Shown here in pieces: positions 7,944 to 16,489 of a stretch of 64,000 nt of DNA. Source of the stretch: Fodinibacter sp963707895. GTDB taxonomy: Bacteria; Actinomycetota; Actinomycetes; Actinomycetales; Dermatophilaceae. The DNA lies in contig CAVPRS010000007.1 of the NCBI GenBank assembly GCA_963707895.1, forward strand, positions 1-64,000. Direction: 5' to 3'. Every line of letters starts with the position of its first letter. Within the stretch, counting starts at the first letter, position 1. The notes under the pieces are model-generated. The model did not search any database. It was not told the DNA's origin and saw only the letters and a program-made list of their open reading frames with translations. A program made the position numbers and the translations under genes.

Positions 7944-8481
7944 ATGTCACGCATCGGACGTCTCCCCGTCACCGTCCCCAGCCGGGGTCGACATCGCCAT
8001 CGAGGGCCAGACCGTCAAGGTCAAGGGTCCCAAGGGCGAGCTGAGCCACGTCGTCGCCGAGCCGATCACCGTCGAGAAGGGCGACAACGGCCTGGAGGTC
8101 AAGCGCCCGGATGACGCGCGCGTCTCGCGCTCGCTGCACGGCCTGACCCGCACCCTGATCAACAACATGGTGCTCGGCGTCACCGAGGGCTACGAGAAGA
8201 AGCTCGAGATCCACGGCACCGGTTACCGCGTGCTGGCGAAGGGCTCCAACCTGGAGTTCGCGCTCGGCTACTCGCACTCCATCACCGTCGAGCCCCCGGC
8301 CGGCATCACGTTCGCCGTGGAGAACCAGACCCGGTTCGCGGTCCAGGGCATCGACAAGCAGCTCGTCGGCGAGGTCGCCGCGAACATCCGCAAGCTCCGC
8401 AAGCCCGACCCGTACAAGGGCAAGGGCGTCCGCTACGCGGGCGAGCAGATCCGCCGCAAGGTCGGAAAGGCTGGTAAGTAA
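7944..8481 (+). CDS. rplF: 50S ribosomal protein L6 (one-base frameshift)
   Basis: L6 lies near the factor-binding site of the 50S subunit. The ATG at 7944 opens MSRIGRLPVTVP, then the frame breaks. Removing one base near 7980 (CCC-A-GCC) restores AGVDIAIEGQTVKVKGPKG and the rest of a normal 178-residue L6, ending PYKGKGVRYAGEQIRRKVG. L6 is essential, so the extra base is most likely a sequence error. It resembles ten other one-base insertions in this window. Confidence 0.93.
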
Positions 8482-8484
8482 GCC

Positions 8485-8859
8485 ATGGCACTGATCGTCA
8501 AGCGCGCCAAGGGCAAGACCGCCGCGCGCAGCCGCCGCCACTTCCGCGTCCGCAAGGCCGTCACCGGCACCACGGTGCGTCCCCGCCTCGTCGTGTCGCG
8601 CTCCGCGCGCCACGTGTTCGTCCAGGTCGTCGACGACACCGTCGGCAAGACCGTCGCCTCGGCCTCCACCATGGAGCCGGACGTCCGCACCTTCGACGGT
8701 GACAAGACCGCCAAGGCCAAGCGGGTCGGCGAGCTCGTCGCCGAGCGCGCCAAGGCCGCCGGCGTCGAGGCCGTCGTCTTCGACCGTGGGGGCAACAAGT
8801 ACCACGGTCGCGTCGCCGCCATCGCGGACGGCGCCCGGGAAGGTGGGCTCTCACTGTGA
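8485..8859 (+). CDS. rplR: 50S ribosomal protein L18
   Basis: L18 carries 5S rRNA into the large subunit together with L5. The 124 aa protein has the family features RSRRHFRVRKAVTGT, RPRLVVSRSARHVFVQVVDD and FDRGGNKYHGRVAAIADGAR. It starts 3 nt after rplF. Confidence 0.97.
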   Translation: MALIVKRAKGKTAARSRRHFRVRKAVTGTTVRPRLVVSRSARHVFVQVVDDTVGKTVASASTMEPDVRTFDGDKTAKAKRVGELVAERAKAAGVEAVVFDRGGNKYHGRVAAIADGAREGGLSL

Positions 8860-8902
8860 CCGCCAACCAGACCACTTCCGTTGTTGAGATGAGGAACATC
8901 TG

Positions 8903-9553
8903 ATGCCAGGACCCCAGCGTCGAGGCACCGGCGGGCCCGCCACCGCCGAGCGCGGCGGCCGCGAGGGCCGCGGTGGCCGTGACGGCGGCCGCGGTGGCCG
9001 TGACGCCCGCGAGCCCGAGAAGAGCCAGTACCTCGAGCGCGTCGTGACCATCAACCGCGTCGCCAAGGTCGTCAAGGGTGGCCGCCGGTTCAGCTTCACC
9101 GCGCTCGTCGTCGTCGGTGACGGCGACGGCACCGTCGGTGTCGGCTACGGCAAGGCCAAGGAGGTGCCCGCGGCGATCGCCAAGGGTGTCGAGGAGGCCA
9201 AGAAGGAGTTCTTCAAGGTCCCGCGCATCCAGGGCACCATCCCGCACCCCGTCCAGGGTGAGGCCGCTGCCGGTGTCGTCATGCTCCGTCCCGCCAGCCC
9301 CGGTACCGGCGTCATCGCCGGTGGCCCGGTGCGTGCGGTGCTCGAGTGCGCCGGCATCCACGACGTGCTGTCCAAGAGCCTCGGCTCGGACAACGCGATC
9401 AACATCGTCCACGCGACGGTCGCGGCCCTGAAGGGTCTCGAGCGTCCGGAGGAGGTCGCGGCTCGCCGTGGCCTGCCCGTGGACCGGGTCGCCCCCGCCG
9501 CGATGCTGCGTGCCCAGGCCGCCGGCATCGCCGAGGCGAAGGCTGGTGCCTGA
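8903..9553 (+). CDS. rpsE: 30S ribosomal protein S5
   Basis: S5 contributes to decoding accuracy and mRNA helicase activity. The 216 aa product has an Arg/Gly-rich N-terminal extension (about residues 10-36, repeated GGRD/GGRG units), typical of actinobacteria. The double-stranded-RNA-binding-like S5 domain follows, with ERVVTINRVAKVVKGGRRF and KEVPAAIAKGVEEAKK. Its TGA overlaps rpmD by one base. Confidence 0.97.
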   Translation: MPGPQRRGTGGPATAERGGREGRGGRDGGRGGRDAREPEKSQYLERVVTINRVAKVVKGGRRFSFTALVVVGDGDGTVGVGYGKAKEVPAAIAKGVEEAKKEFFKVPRIQGTIPHPVQGEAAAGVVMLRPASPGTGVIAGGPVRAVLECAGIHDVLSKSLGSDNAINIVHATVAALKGLERPEEVAARRGLPVDRVAPAAMLRAQAAGIAEAKAGA

Positions 9554-9735
9554 TGGCTCGGCTGAAGGTGACCCAGACCCGTTCCGAGATCGGTGGCAAG
9601 CAGAACCAGCGTGACACGCTGCGCAGCCTCGGTCTGAAGCGCATCGGCGACGTCGTCGTCAAGGAGGACCGTCCCGAGATCCGCGGGATGGTCAAGACGG
9701 TGACCCACCTGGTGGCCGTCGAGGAGGTTGAGTGA
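9553..9735 (+). CDS. rpmD: 50S ribosomal protein L30
   Basis: L30 is a 60-residue ferredoxin-like 50S protein. The product begins MARLKVTQTRSEIGGKQ and contains LRSLGLKRIGDVVVKED, both diagnostic. The ATG overlaps the rpsE stop, and rplO follows almost directly. Confidence 0.97.
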   Translation: MARLKVTQTRSEIGGKQNQRDTLRSLGLKRIGDVVVKEDRPEIRGMVKTVTHLVAVEEVE

Positions 9736-9737
9736 GC

Positions 9738-10223
9738 ATGGCTGACACCACGAAGGCTGCCAAGGCCGCCGAGGGTTCTGCTGCCCTGAAGGTGCACCAC
9801 CTGCGCCCCGCGCCCGGTGCCAAGTCCGCCAAGATCCGTGTGGGTCGTGGCGAGGGTGGACGACGAGGCAAGACCGCTGGTCGTGGTACCAAGGGCACCA
9901 AGGCCCGGTACCAGGTGCCGGAGGGCTTCCAGGGCGGAACCACCCCGCTGCACATGCGGTTCCCGAAGCTTCGCGGCTTCAAGAACCCGTTCAGGACCGA
10001 GTACCAGGTCGTGAACCTCGAGTGGCTCAACGCGCACTACCCCGAGGGTGGCGACGTGAGCATCGAGGACCTGGTCGCCAAGGGCGCAGTCCGCGACGGG
10101 CACCTCGTGAAGGTGCTCGGCAGCGGCGAGATCACGGTGGCCGTGAACGTCACGGCCAACGCGTTCTCGAGCAGCGCCAAGGAGAAGATCGAGGCGGCGG
10201 GCGGCTCGGCGACCACCGCCTGA
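9738..10223 (+). CDS. rplO: 50S ribosomal protein L15
   Basis: L15 is a late 50S assembly protein. The 161 aa product has LKVHHLRPAPGAKSAKIRVG, the basic GRGEGGRRGKTAGRGTKG stretch and GFQGGTTPLHMRFPKLRGF. ATG 9738 is preferred; GTG 9732 would add two residues. It is the last ribosomal gene before secY, and a strong hairpin follows. Confidence 0.96.
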   Translation: MADTTKAAKAAEGSAALKVHHLRPAPGAKSAKIRVGRGEGGRRGKTAGRGTKGTKARYQVPEGFQGGTTPLHMRFPKLRGFKNPFRTEYQVVNLEWLNAHYPEGGDVSIEDLVAKGAVRDGHLVKVLGSGEITVAVNVTANAFSSSAKEKIEAAGGSATTA

Positions 10224-10242
10224 CGCCCACCCATGACCATGT

Positions 10243-10288
10243 GCCGCAGGGCTGGTTCCCGGGGTTCCTCGGGAACCAGCCCTGCGGC
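10243..10288 (+). terminator. 18-bp perfect stem-loop between rplO and secY
   Basis: An uninterrupted 18-bp inverted repeat (10243-10260 paired with 10271-10288) encloses a 10-nt loop. No U-tract follows, as is usual in actinobacteria. It lies 20 nt after rplO and about 107 nt before secY. It probably attenuates or terminates the spc transcript, so that secY-adk expression is partly uncoupled. Confidence 0.7.
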
Positions 10289-10394
10289 GCACGGCGTTAG
10301 ACCCTCGATGCCGGCCGCGCCGGCGTCGACGGGTATCTTGTGACGGATCGTTGACGACGCGGCCACCACCCCTGGCCGCACCTCTGGAGGACCT

Positions 10395-11708
10395 GTGCTC
10401 ACCGCTTTCGGACGCGCGTTCAAGACGCCCGACCTGCGCAGGAAGATCCTGTTCACGCTCTTCATCATCGCCGTCTACCGGCTGGGTGCGCACGTGCCGA
10501 CCCCGGGTGTCAGCTACCCCGCGGTGCAGCAGTGCATCAAGGGCGCCGACAACACCAACGGCCTGCTCGGCCTGGTCAACCTGTTCAGCGGCGGCGCACT
10601 GCTGCAGCTGTCGATCTTCGCGCTGGGGATCATGCCGTACATCACGGCGAGCATCATCATCCAGCTGCTGACCGTCGTCATCCCCCGGTTCGAGGCCCTC
10701 AAGAAGGAGGGTCAGGCCGGTCAGACCAAGATGACGCAGTACACCCGCTACCTGACCATCGGCCTGGCGATCCTGCAGTCCTCGACGCTGATCACCTTCG
10801 CGCAGAACCCCGAGTCGCTGTTCAGCAACCCGGCCTGCACCAACATCCTCACCGACGACTCGGTCATCACGATCCTCATCATGGTGCTCACCATGACCGC
10901 CGGTACCGGCATGATCATGTGGCTCGGTGAGCTCGTCACCGACAAGGGCATCGGCAACGGCATGTCGATCCTGATCTTCACCTCGATCGCCGCGCGGTTC
11001 CCGACCTCGCTGTGGGCCATCCAGCAGCGCTCGGGCTGGACCGTCTTCTTCGGCATCATCCTGATGGGCTTCGCCGTCATCGCCCTCGTCGTCTTCGTCG
11101 AGCAGAGCCAGCGGCGCATCCCCGTCCAGTACGCCAAGCGGATGGTGGGGCGGCGCGTCTACGGCGGCACGTCCACGTACATCCCGCTCAAGGTCAACAT
11201 GGCCGGCGTCATCCCGGTCATCTTCGCCAGCTCGCTGCTGTCGCTGCCGGCCCTGATCTCGCAGTTCCAGACCCGGTCCGACGGCACCATGCCGGGCTGG
11301 GCCGAGTGGATCAACACGCACCTCGTGCGCGGCGACCACCCCTACTACATGATGCTCTACACGGCCCTGATCCTGTTCTTCACGTTCTTCTACGTGTCGA
11401 TCACGTTCAACCCGACCGAGGTCGCCGACAACATGAAGAAGTACGGCGGCTTCATCCCGGGTATCCGCGCCGGGCGACCCACGGCCGAGTACCTCAGCTA
11501 CGTCCTGAACCGCATCACGGTGCCGGGCGCGCTCTACCTCGCGTTCGTCTCGCTCCTGCCGCTCATCGCCCTGGTGCTCGTCGGCGCCAACCAGGACTTC
11601 CCCTTCGGTGGCACCTCGATCCTGATCATCGTGGGTGTCGGCCTGGAGACGGTGAAGCAGATCGAGGCACAGCTGCAGCAGCGTCACTATGAAGGGTTCC
11701 TCCGTTGA
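10395..11708 (+). CDS. secY: Sec translocon channel subunit SecY
   Basis: SecY is the channel of the general protein export pathway. The 437 aa product has ten predicted membrane segments. It begins LTAFGRAFKTPDLRRKILFT, and LFSGGALLQLSIFALGIMPY and FNPTEVADNMKKYGGFIPGI are family hallmarks. It starts at GTG 10395 with TGGAGG upstream. The ~170-nt gap before it carries a hairpin and possibly a separate promoter. adk follows. Confidence 0.97.
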   Translation: MLTAFGRAFKTPDLRRKILFTLFIIAVYRLGAHVPTPGVSYPAVQQCIKGADNTNGLLGLVNLFSGGALLQLSIFALGIMPYITASIIIQLLTVVIPRFEALKKEGQAGQTKMTQYTRYLTIGLAILQSSTLITFAQNPESLFSNPACTNILTDDSVITILIMVLTMTAGTGMIMWLGELVTDKGIGNGMSILIFTSIAARFPTSLWAIQQRSGWTVFFGIILMGFAVIALVVFVEQSQRRIPVQYAKRMVGRRVYGGTSTYIPLKVNMAGVIPVIFASSLLSLPALISQFQTRSDGTMPGWAEWINTHLVRGDHPYYMMLYTALILFFTFFYVSITFNPTEVADNMKKYGGFIPGIRAGRPTAEYLSYVLNRITVPGALYLAFVSLLPLIALVLVGANQDFPFGGTSILIIVGVGLETVKQIEAQLQQRHYEGFLR

Positions 11709-11796
11709 CGTCACGCCTCCTCGTGATCCCCGTCGTCCCCCTCGCACACCGCCTCCTCCTTGCTCCGCTCGCTGCTCGCGGTGGGGAGGGGCCGGC

Positions 11797-12357
11797 GTGC
11801 GCCTGATCATCCTCGGCCCGCCCGGTGCCGGTAAGGGCACCCAGGCGTCCCGCATCGCCGAGCACCTCGGCATCCCCGCCATCTCCACCGGCGACATCTT
11901 CCGGGCCAACATCAAGGACGAGACCCCGCTGGGGCTCCAGGTCAAGGAGATCCTCGCGTCGGGCGGCTACGTCAGCGACGAGGTCACCAACGCCATCGTC
12001 GACGACCGCCTCGCGCAGGACGACTGCGCGCCGGGGTTCCTCCTCGACGGCTACCCGCGCACCCTGGCGCAGGTCTCCGCGCTCGACGACATGCTGGCCG
12101 GGCACGGTGCCGCGCTCGACCACGTGCTCGAGCTGACCGTCGACGACGACGCCGTCGTGGCCCGGCTGCTCAAGCGCGCCGAGTCCGATGGACGCGACGA
12201 CGACACCGAGCACGTCATCCGGGAGCGGATGGCCATCTACCACCGCGAGACCAAGCCGCTGTCCGACACCTACCGCGAGCGCGGGCTGCTCGTCGAGGTC
12301 GACGGCCTCGGTGCGGTCGACGAGGTCACCGAGCGCATCCTCTCCGCCCTCGCCTGA
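11797..12357 (+). CDS. adk: adenylate kinase
   Basis: Adk interconverts ATP + AMP and 2 ADP. The 186 aa product has the P-loop GPPGAGKGT (residues 7-15), STGDIFRAN and the LLDGYPRT motif. It is the short form without an inserted LID zinc domain. GTG 11797 gives the canonical VRLIILGPPGAGKG start. The open frame from 11689 overlaps the secY end and is not conserved. adk is co-directional with secY and followed by a strong palindrome. Confidence 0.96.
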   Translation: MRLIILGPPGAGKGTQASRIAEHLGIPAISTGDIFRANIKDETPLGLQVKEILASGGYVSDEVTNAIVDDRLAQDDCAPGFLLDGYPRTLAQVSALDDMLAGHGAALDHVLELTVDDDAVVARLLKRAESDGRDDDTEHVIRERMAIYHRETKPLSDTYRERGLLVEVDGLGAVDEVTERILSALA

Positions 12358-12378
12358 CCCCCCACGCCACACTCTCAA

Positions 12379-12440
12379 GTCGAGAGTAGAGAACACGCCG
12401 CACCGCCCACGGGGGATGCGGCGTGTTCTCTACTCTCGAC
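12379..12440. terminator. 24-bp perfect palindrome downstream of adk (copy 1)
   Basis: A perfect 24-bp inverted repeat (12379-12402 and 12417-12440) with a 14-nt loop begins 22 nt after the adk stop. Its arms contain GAGAGTAGAGAACACGCCG. A related palindrome lies on the other side of the next gene (13484-13545), so the two frame that gene. It could act as a terminator in either direction, and could also be a mobile palindromic repeat. Confidence 0.75.
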
Positions 12441-12505
12441 CGAGGTGCGAGGCCGCCTGTGGATGACGGCGGATGCCGTGCGCCGGTTTCGGTGACGCTG
12501 TCAGG

Positions 12506-13468
12506 GTGCGCGTCTCACCCTTGCCGGTCGAGCTCGGGCCGGGACCGTTCAGCACGGCGCAGGCCCGCAACCTCGGCGTGCCCGCCGCACGGCTCGGGCG
12601 CGGCGACCTGGTGCACCCGACACAGGGCGCGAACGCGATGTCAGAGCCCCGCACGCTGGTGGAGCGGGCCATGGCCTTCCAGGTGGCCATGCCGACCTGC
12701 CGGGCGTACTCACACCTGACCGCCGCGGTTCTCTGGGGTCTGCCGTTGCCTCGTGCCCTCGAGGCAGGAGCCTGCGACGTCGACGCGACACTGCACGTCG
12801 TCGCACCCACCAGTGAGGGCATGGCCCTGCGCTCTGGTGTCGTGGGCCACCGGGGACTCGAGTGGCGCGCCGTCGGGTCGCCCGGGGGCACGCCCTTGCG
12901 CGTCGTCGACATCGCCGACACCTGGTGCGACCTGGGCGAGCTGCGACCCGGCACGCTGACGGTGACCGACCTCGTCGTGGCTGGCGATGCGGCCGTGGCA
13001 CTGCTCGACGCCAGGGCGGCCCGGCCCGTCGGCGTGCGGGAGCTGAGCCAGGCCCTGCGACGCCGCAACAGGCCGCGGGGTGCCGTCGCACTGCGCCACG
13101 CCTTGACCCTGGTTCGTCACGGAGTCCGCTCGCCCATGGAGACGCGGGCCCGGCTGATGTTCGTCGACGCACTCTTCCCCGAGCCAGAGGTGAACGCGCC
13201 GCTGACCAACGCCGCGGGGGAGTGGCTGGCCGAGGGCGACCTGGTGTGGCGCAGCAAGCGACTCGTGGGCGAGTACCAAGGTGAGCACCACGCCGACCGA
13301 CGCCGCCGCAGCGACGACGCGTTCCGTCGAGGCCTCGTCGAGGACGACGGCTGGCGGCTGAAGGAGATCTGGGCCGAGGACGTGCACCCGGGGCCCCGAC
13401 GTCGCGCCACCCTGACCAGCTTCGCGCGGGCGCTGGACCTCGACCTGTCGACCTTGCGCATCGCCTGA
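12506..13468 (+). CDS. AbiEi/DUF559-like protein of unknown function
   Basis: The 320 aa product resembles a lineage-specific actinobacterial family, often labelled AbiEi-type antitoxin or DUF559 protein. The N-terminal half has FSTAQARNLGVPAARLGRGD, a winged-helix-like 'abortive infection' region, then TAAVLWGLPLPRALE. The C-terminal half has SPMETRARLMFVDALFPEPE, EGDLVWRSKRLVGEYQGEHH and a final EIWAEDV, recalling the Vsr/DUF559 endonuclease-like fold. I chose GTG 12506 (VRVSPLPVELG); ATG 12473 is also open. No cognate AbiEii-type toxin is adjacent. It interrupts adk-map and is bounded on both sides by related palindromes. Function is not established. Confidence 0.75.
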   Translation: MRVSPLPVELGPGPFSTAQARNLGVPAARLGRGDLVHPTQGANAMSEPRTLVERAMAFQVAMPTCRAYSHLTAAVLWGLPLPRALEAGACDVDATLHVVAPTSEGMALRSGVVGHRGLEWRAVGSPGGTPLRVVDIADTWCDLGELRPGTLTVTDLVVAGDAAVALLDARAARPVGVRELSQALRRRNRPRGAVALRHALTLVRHGVRSPMETRARLMFVDALFPEPEVNAPLTNAAGEWLAEGDLVWRSKRLVGEYQGEHHADRRRRSDDAFRRGLVEDDGWRLKEIWAEDVHPGPRRRATLTSFARALDLDLSTLRIA

Positions 13469-13483
13469 CAGGACCCAGGCCGG

Positions 13484-13545
13484 GTCGAGAGTAGACAACA
13501 CTCCGGTGGCACGGCATCCGTCACGGCGTGTTCTCTACTCTCGAC
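13484..13545. terminator. palindrome downstream of the AbiEi-like gene (copy 2)
   Basis: This imperfect inverted repeat starts 15 nt after the stop of the AbiEi-like gene. Its outer arms, GTCGAGAGTAGA and TCTACTCTCGAC, are identical to those of copy 1 at 12379-12440; the inner arm has a few mismatches. It precedes map by 67 nt. A terminator role is likely; a role as a cassette boundary is speculative. Confidence 0.7.
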
Positions 13546-13612
13546 GGGAGCGGGCGGCGGTACTGCCGGTGGATGTGGGGGTGGGTGCCGAGCGCAGGTA
13601 GGGTTTCGCGGC

Positions 13613-14467
13613 ATGGGTCTGTTCAACCGTGATCGCTGCGAGGGCAAGACGCCCGAGCAGCTCGCGGGCATGCGCACCGCCGGGCTGCTCGTCGGGCAGA
13701 CGCTCGCGCTGCTCGAGGCCGCCGTGCGCCCGGGCCTGACCACGCTCGAGCTCGACACCCTCGCCGAGGCGCACATCCGCGACAACGGCGGCATCCCCAA
13801 CTTCCAGCTCGTCCCCGGCTACCGGCACACCCTGTGCACGTCGGTGAACGAGGAGATCGTGCACGGCATCCCCGGCTCCCGGGTGCTCGTCGAGGGCGAC
13901 CTGGTCTCGATCGACTGCGGCGCCCAGGTGGGCCTCTGGAACGGTGACGCCGCGATCAGTGTCATCGTCGGGGGCCCGGAGGCAGCGCGGCCCGACGACC
14001 TCGCGCTCGTCGCCGACACCGAGGCGTCGCTGTGGGCCGGCATCACCGCACTACGGGTGGGGGAGAGCCTGTACGCCGTGGGCGCGGCGGTCGAGGACAG
14101 CCTCACCGACGCGGGTGCGCGACGCGGCTGGGAGTACGGCATCGTCGAGGACTACGTCGGGCACGGCATCGGCACCTCGATGCACATGGACCCGCAGGTG
14201 CCCAACTACCGGGTCAGCGGCAAGGGCCCGAAGGTGGTCGACGGCACCACGATCTGCATCGAGCCGATGGTGGCCCTGGGCGACCAGGACAACGTCGTGC
14301 TCGACGACGAGTGGACCGTCGCGACCCGCGACCGGTCCCGCGCAGCGCACTGGGAGCACTCGGTGGCGGTCACCGAGGCGGGCCTGTGCGTGCTCACCGC
14401 CGTCGACGGTGGCGAGGCCCGGCTCCGTGCGCTGGGTGCGGCCTTCGCGCCGATCGACCCCGCCTGA
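13613..14467 (+). CDS. map: methionine aminopeptidase, type I
   Basis: Map removes the initiator methionine from nascent proteins. The 284 aa M24-fold product has the expected metal ligands: aspartates in VSIDCGAQVGLWNGDAA, histidine in GHGIGTSMH, and glutamates in TICIEPMVALG and WEHSVAVTEAG. The N-terminus (GKTPEQLAGMRTAGLLVGQT) is also typical. In many actinobacteria it follows adk and precedes infA; here a foreign-looking gene lies before it and the mut operon after it. Confidence 0.95.
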   Translation: MGLFNRDRCEGKTPEQLAGMRTAGLLVGQTLALLEAAVRPGLTTLELDTLAEAHIRDNGGIPNFQLVPGYRHTLCTSVNEEIVHGIPGSRVLVEGDLVSIDCGAQVGLWNGDAAISVIVGGPEAARPDDLALVADTEASLWAGITALRVGESLYAVGAAVEDSLTDAGARRGWEYGIVEDYVGHGIGTSMHMDPQVPNYRVSGKGPKVVDGTTICIEPMVALGDQDNVVLDDEWTVATRDRSRAAHWEHSVAVTEAGLCVLTAVDGGEARLRALGAAFAPIDPA

Positions 14468-14580
14468 CCCACCCTCGAGGGTCGTCCGCCACCTCGACGC
14501 CGGCGTCTCCAGGTGTGCCCAACGTCTCGGCGAGGCCCTGCCCGCGCAGCACTAGGGTGGAGCCGTCGGAAGGGAGCACG

Positions 14581-16489
14581 ATGACGGACGCGTCGGTCGA
14601 CAGGACCCCCGCAAGTACCCCCGCACAGGTCCCCGCGCACCCCCCGCTCCCCGACCTCGCGGCCGGTTTCCCGGAGCAGGGTCGCGAGGACTGGCAGCGC
14701 CTCGTCGCGGCCGTGCTCAACAAGGGCCGCGCCGACGCCGACCGGCTCGACGGCCCGCAGGCCGAGGCCGCGCTGCGCCGCCACCTCGAGGGTGGACTCG
14801 AGGTCGACGCCCTCTACCTGCGCGAGCACCCCGAGCACCCCGGGCAGCGCGACCTCGGCGTGCCCGGCGCGATGCCGTTCACCCGCGGCCGCGCGCTGCG
14901 TGAGCCGAGCACCCCGTGGGACGTCTGCCAGCTGCACGACGACCCCGACGTCGCCGCCACCCGCGCCGCCGTGCTCGACGACCTCGAGCACGGTGTCACG
15001 TCGGTGTGGCTGCACGTCGGCGCCGACGGCCTGGCCGTGGCCGACCTGCCCGAGGCCCTGGCCGACGTGCGGCTCGACCTCGCCCCGGTCGTCGTCTCGT
15101 CCGTGACCGACCAGCCGGCAGCGGCCCGGGCCCTGCTCGACCACGTCGGCGGGCGCGAGTCGGTGGGCGGCAACCTCGGCCTCGACCCGTTCGGCGCCGC
15201 CGCCCGGCTGGGCTCCGCCCCCGACCTCGCCCCGCTCGCCGACCTGGTGCGTGAGTGCGCGAGGCTCGACGGATGGCGCGCCATCACCGTCGACGCCACC
15301 GTGCTGCACGAGGCCGGCGCCACCGACGTCGACGCGCTCGCCCTGGCCGTCGCCACCGCGGTCGAGTACCTGCGGCACCTCGAGGGGGCCGGCGTCCCTC
15401 GTCGACGAGGCGTTCGGGCAGATCGACCTGCGGCTCGGCGCCACCGCCGACCAGTTCCTGACCGCGGCCGTGCTGCGGGCCGCCCGCCGGGTGTGGGCGC
15501 GCGTCGGTGAGGCCTGCGGCGTCGCGGAGGACCGGCGCGGAGTGCGCACCCACGCGGTGACCAGCCTGCGGATGTTCACCCGTGAGGACCCCTGGGTCAA
15601 CGTGCTGCGCAGCACCCTGGCCGCCTTCGGTGCCTCGGTCGGCGGGGCCGACGCCATCACGGTGCTGCCCTACGACACCGTGCTCGGCCTGCCCGAGCGG
15701 TTCAGCCGGCGGTTGGCCCGCAACACCCAGATCCTGCTGGCCGACGAGTCCAACGTCGGCCGGGTCACCGACCCCGGCGGCGGCTCGTGGTACCTCGAGT
15801 CGCTCACCGACCAGATCGCGGATGCCGTGTGGTCCCGTTTCCAGGAGGTCGAGCGGGCCGGCGGCGCTGTCCGAGCCCTCGCCGACGGGCTGGTGCACGG
15901 CTGGGTCGAGGATGCGGTCGCCGCGCGCGACCGCGAGATCGTCACCCGGCGGCGTCCGATCACCGGGGTCTCGATGTTCCCGGCAGGGCACGGGGACGCC
16001 CCGGTACGCCGGGCCCGCGCCGCCCTCCCTGCCACTGACACGGCGCTGGCACCCCGACGCGACTCGGCCGTCTTCGAGGAGCTGCGCGACCGGGCCTCGT
16101 CGCTGAGTGACCCCACGGTCCTGGTCCGCACCCTCGGCACCCGCCGCGACTACGGCGCCCGCGAGACGTTCGTGACCAACCTGCTCGCCGCCGCCGGGGT
16201 CCGCGCCGGCGACGAGACCTCGCGGGTGGCGGTGCTCGCGTCGAGCCCAAAGGGGTATGCCGGTCACGCCGCCGCCGCGGTCAGGGACCTGCGCGGGACC
16301 GCCGAGCGGGTGCTGGTGGCGGGTCGGGCCAGCGAGCTCGGCGACGACGCCGACCTGGTCGACGGTGAGGTGCACGACGGCATCGACGTCGTGGCGTTCC
16401 TCTCCGACGTGCTCGACCGGCTCGGCGCCACCGCCGGGGCGGCCGACCGGCTCGGCGCCACGGCCACCACGACGGAGGGTCCGCGATGA
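14581..16489 (+). CDS. mutA: methylmalonyl-CoA mutase small subunit (one-base frameshift)
   Basis: This is the non-catalytic subunit of the adenosylcobalamin-dependent mutase that interconverts methylmalonyl-CoA and succinyl-CoA. The frame from ATG 14581 (GGAAGGGAG upstream) reads to LRHLEGAG. One extra base near 15394 then breaks it, and the next frame resumes with SLVDEAFGQIDLRLGATADQF. Corrected length is ~635 aa, normal for the family. Features include GRALREPSTPWDVCQLHDD, LRMFTREDPWVNVLRSTLAA and LARNTQILLADESNVG. Its stop overlaps mutB (ATGA). The break is probably a sequence error, since mutB and meaB are intact. Confidence 0.9.

Noticed and set aside
9399..11945. An 848-codon antisense open frame, along with many other long minus-strand frames over the ribosomal genes
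   Set aside because: These arise from the very high GC content and biased third positions. The opposite strand encodes clear ribosomal proteins and SecY, and the antisense products (Ala/Arg/Gly/Asp-rich) match no family.
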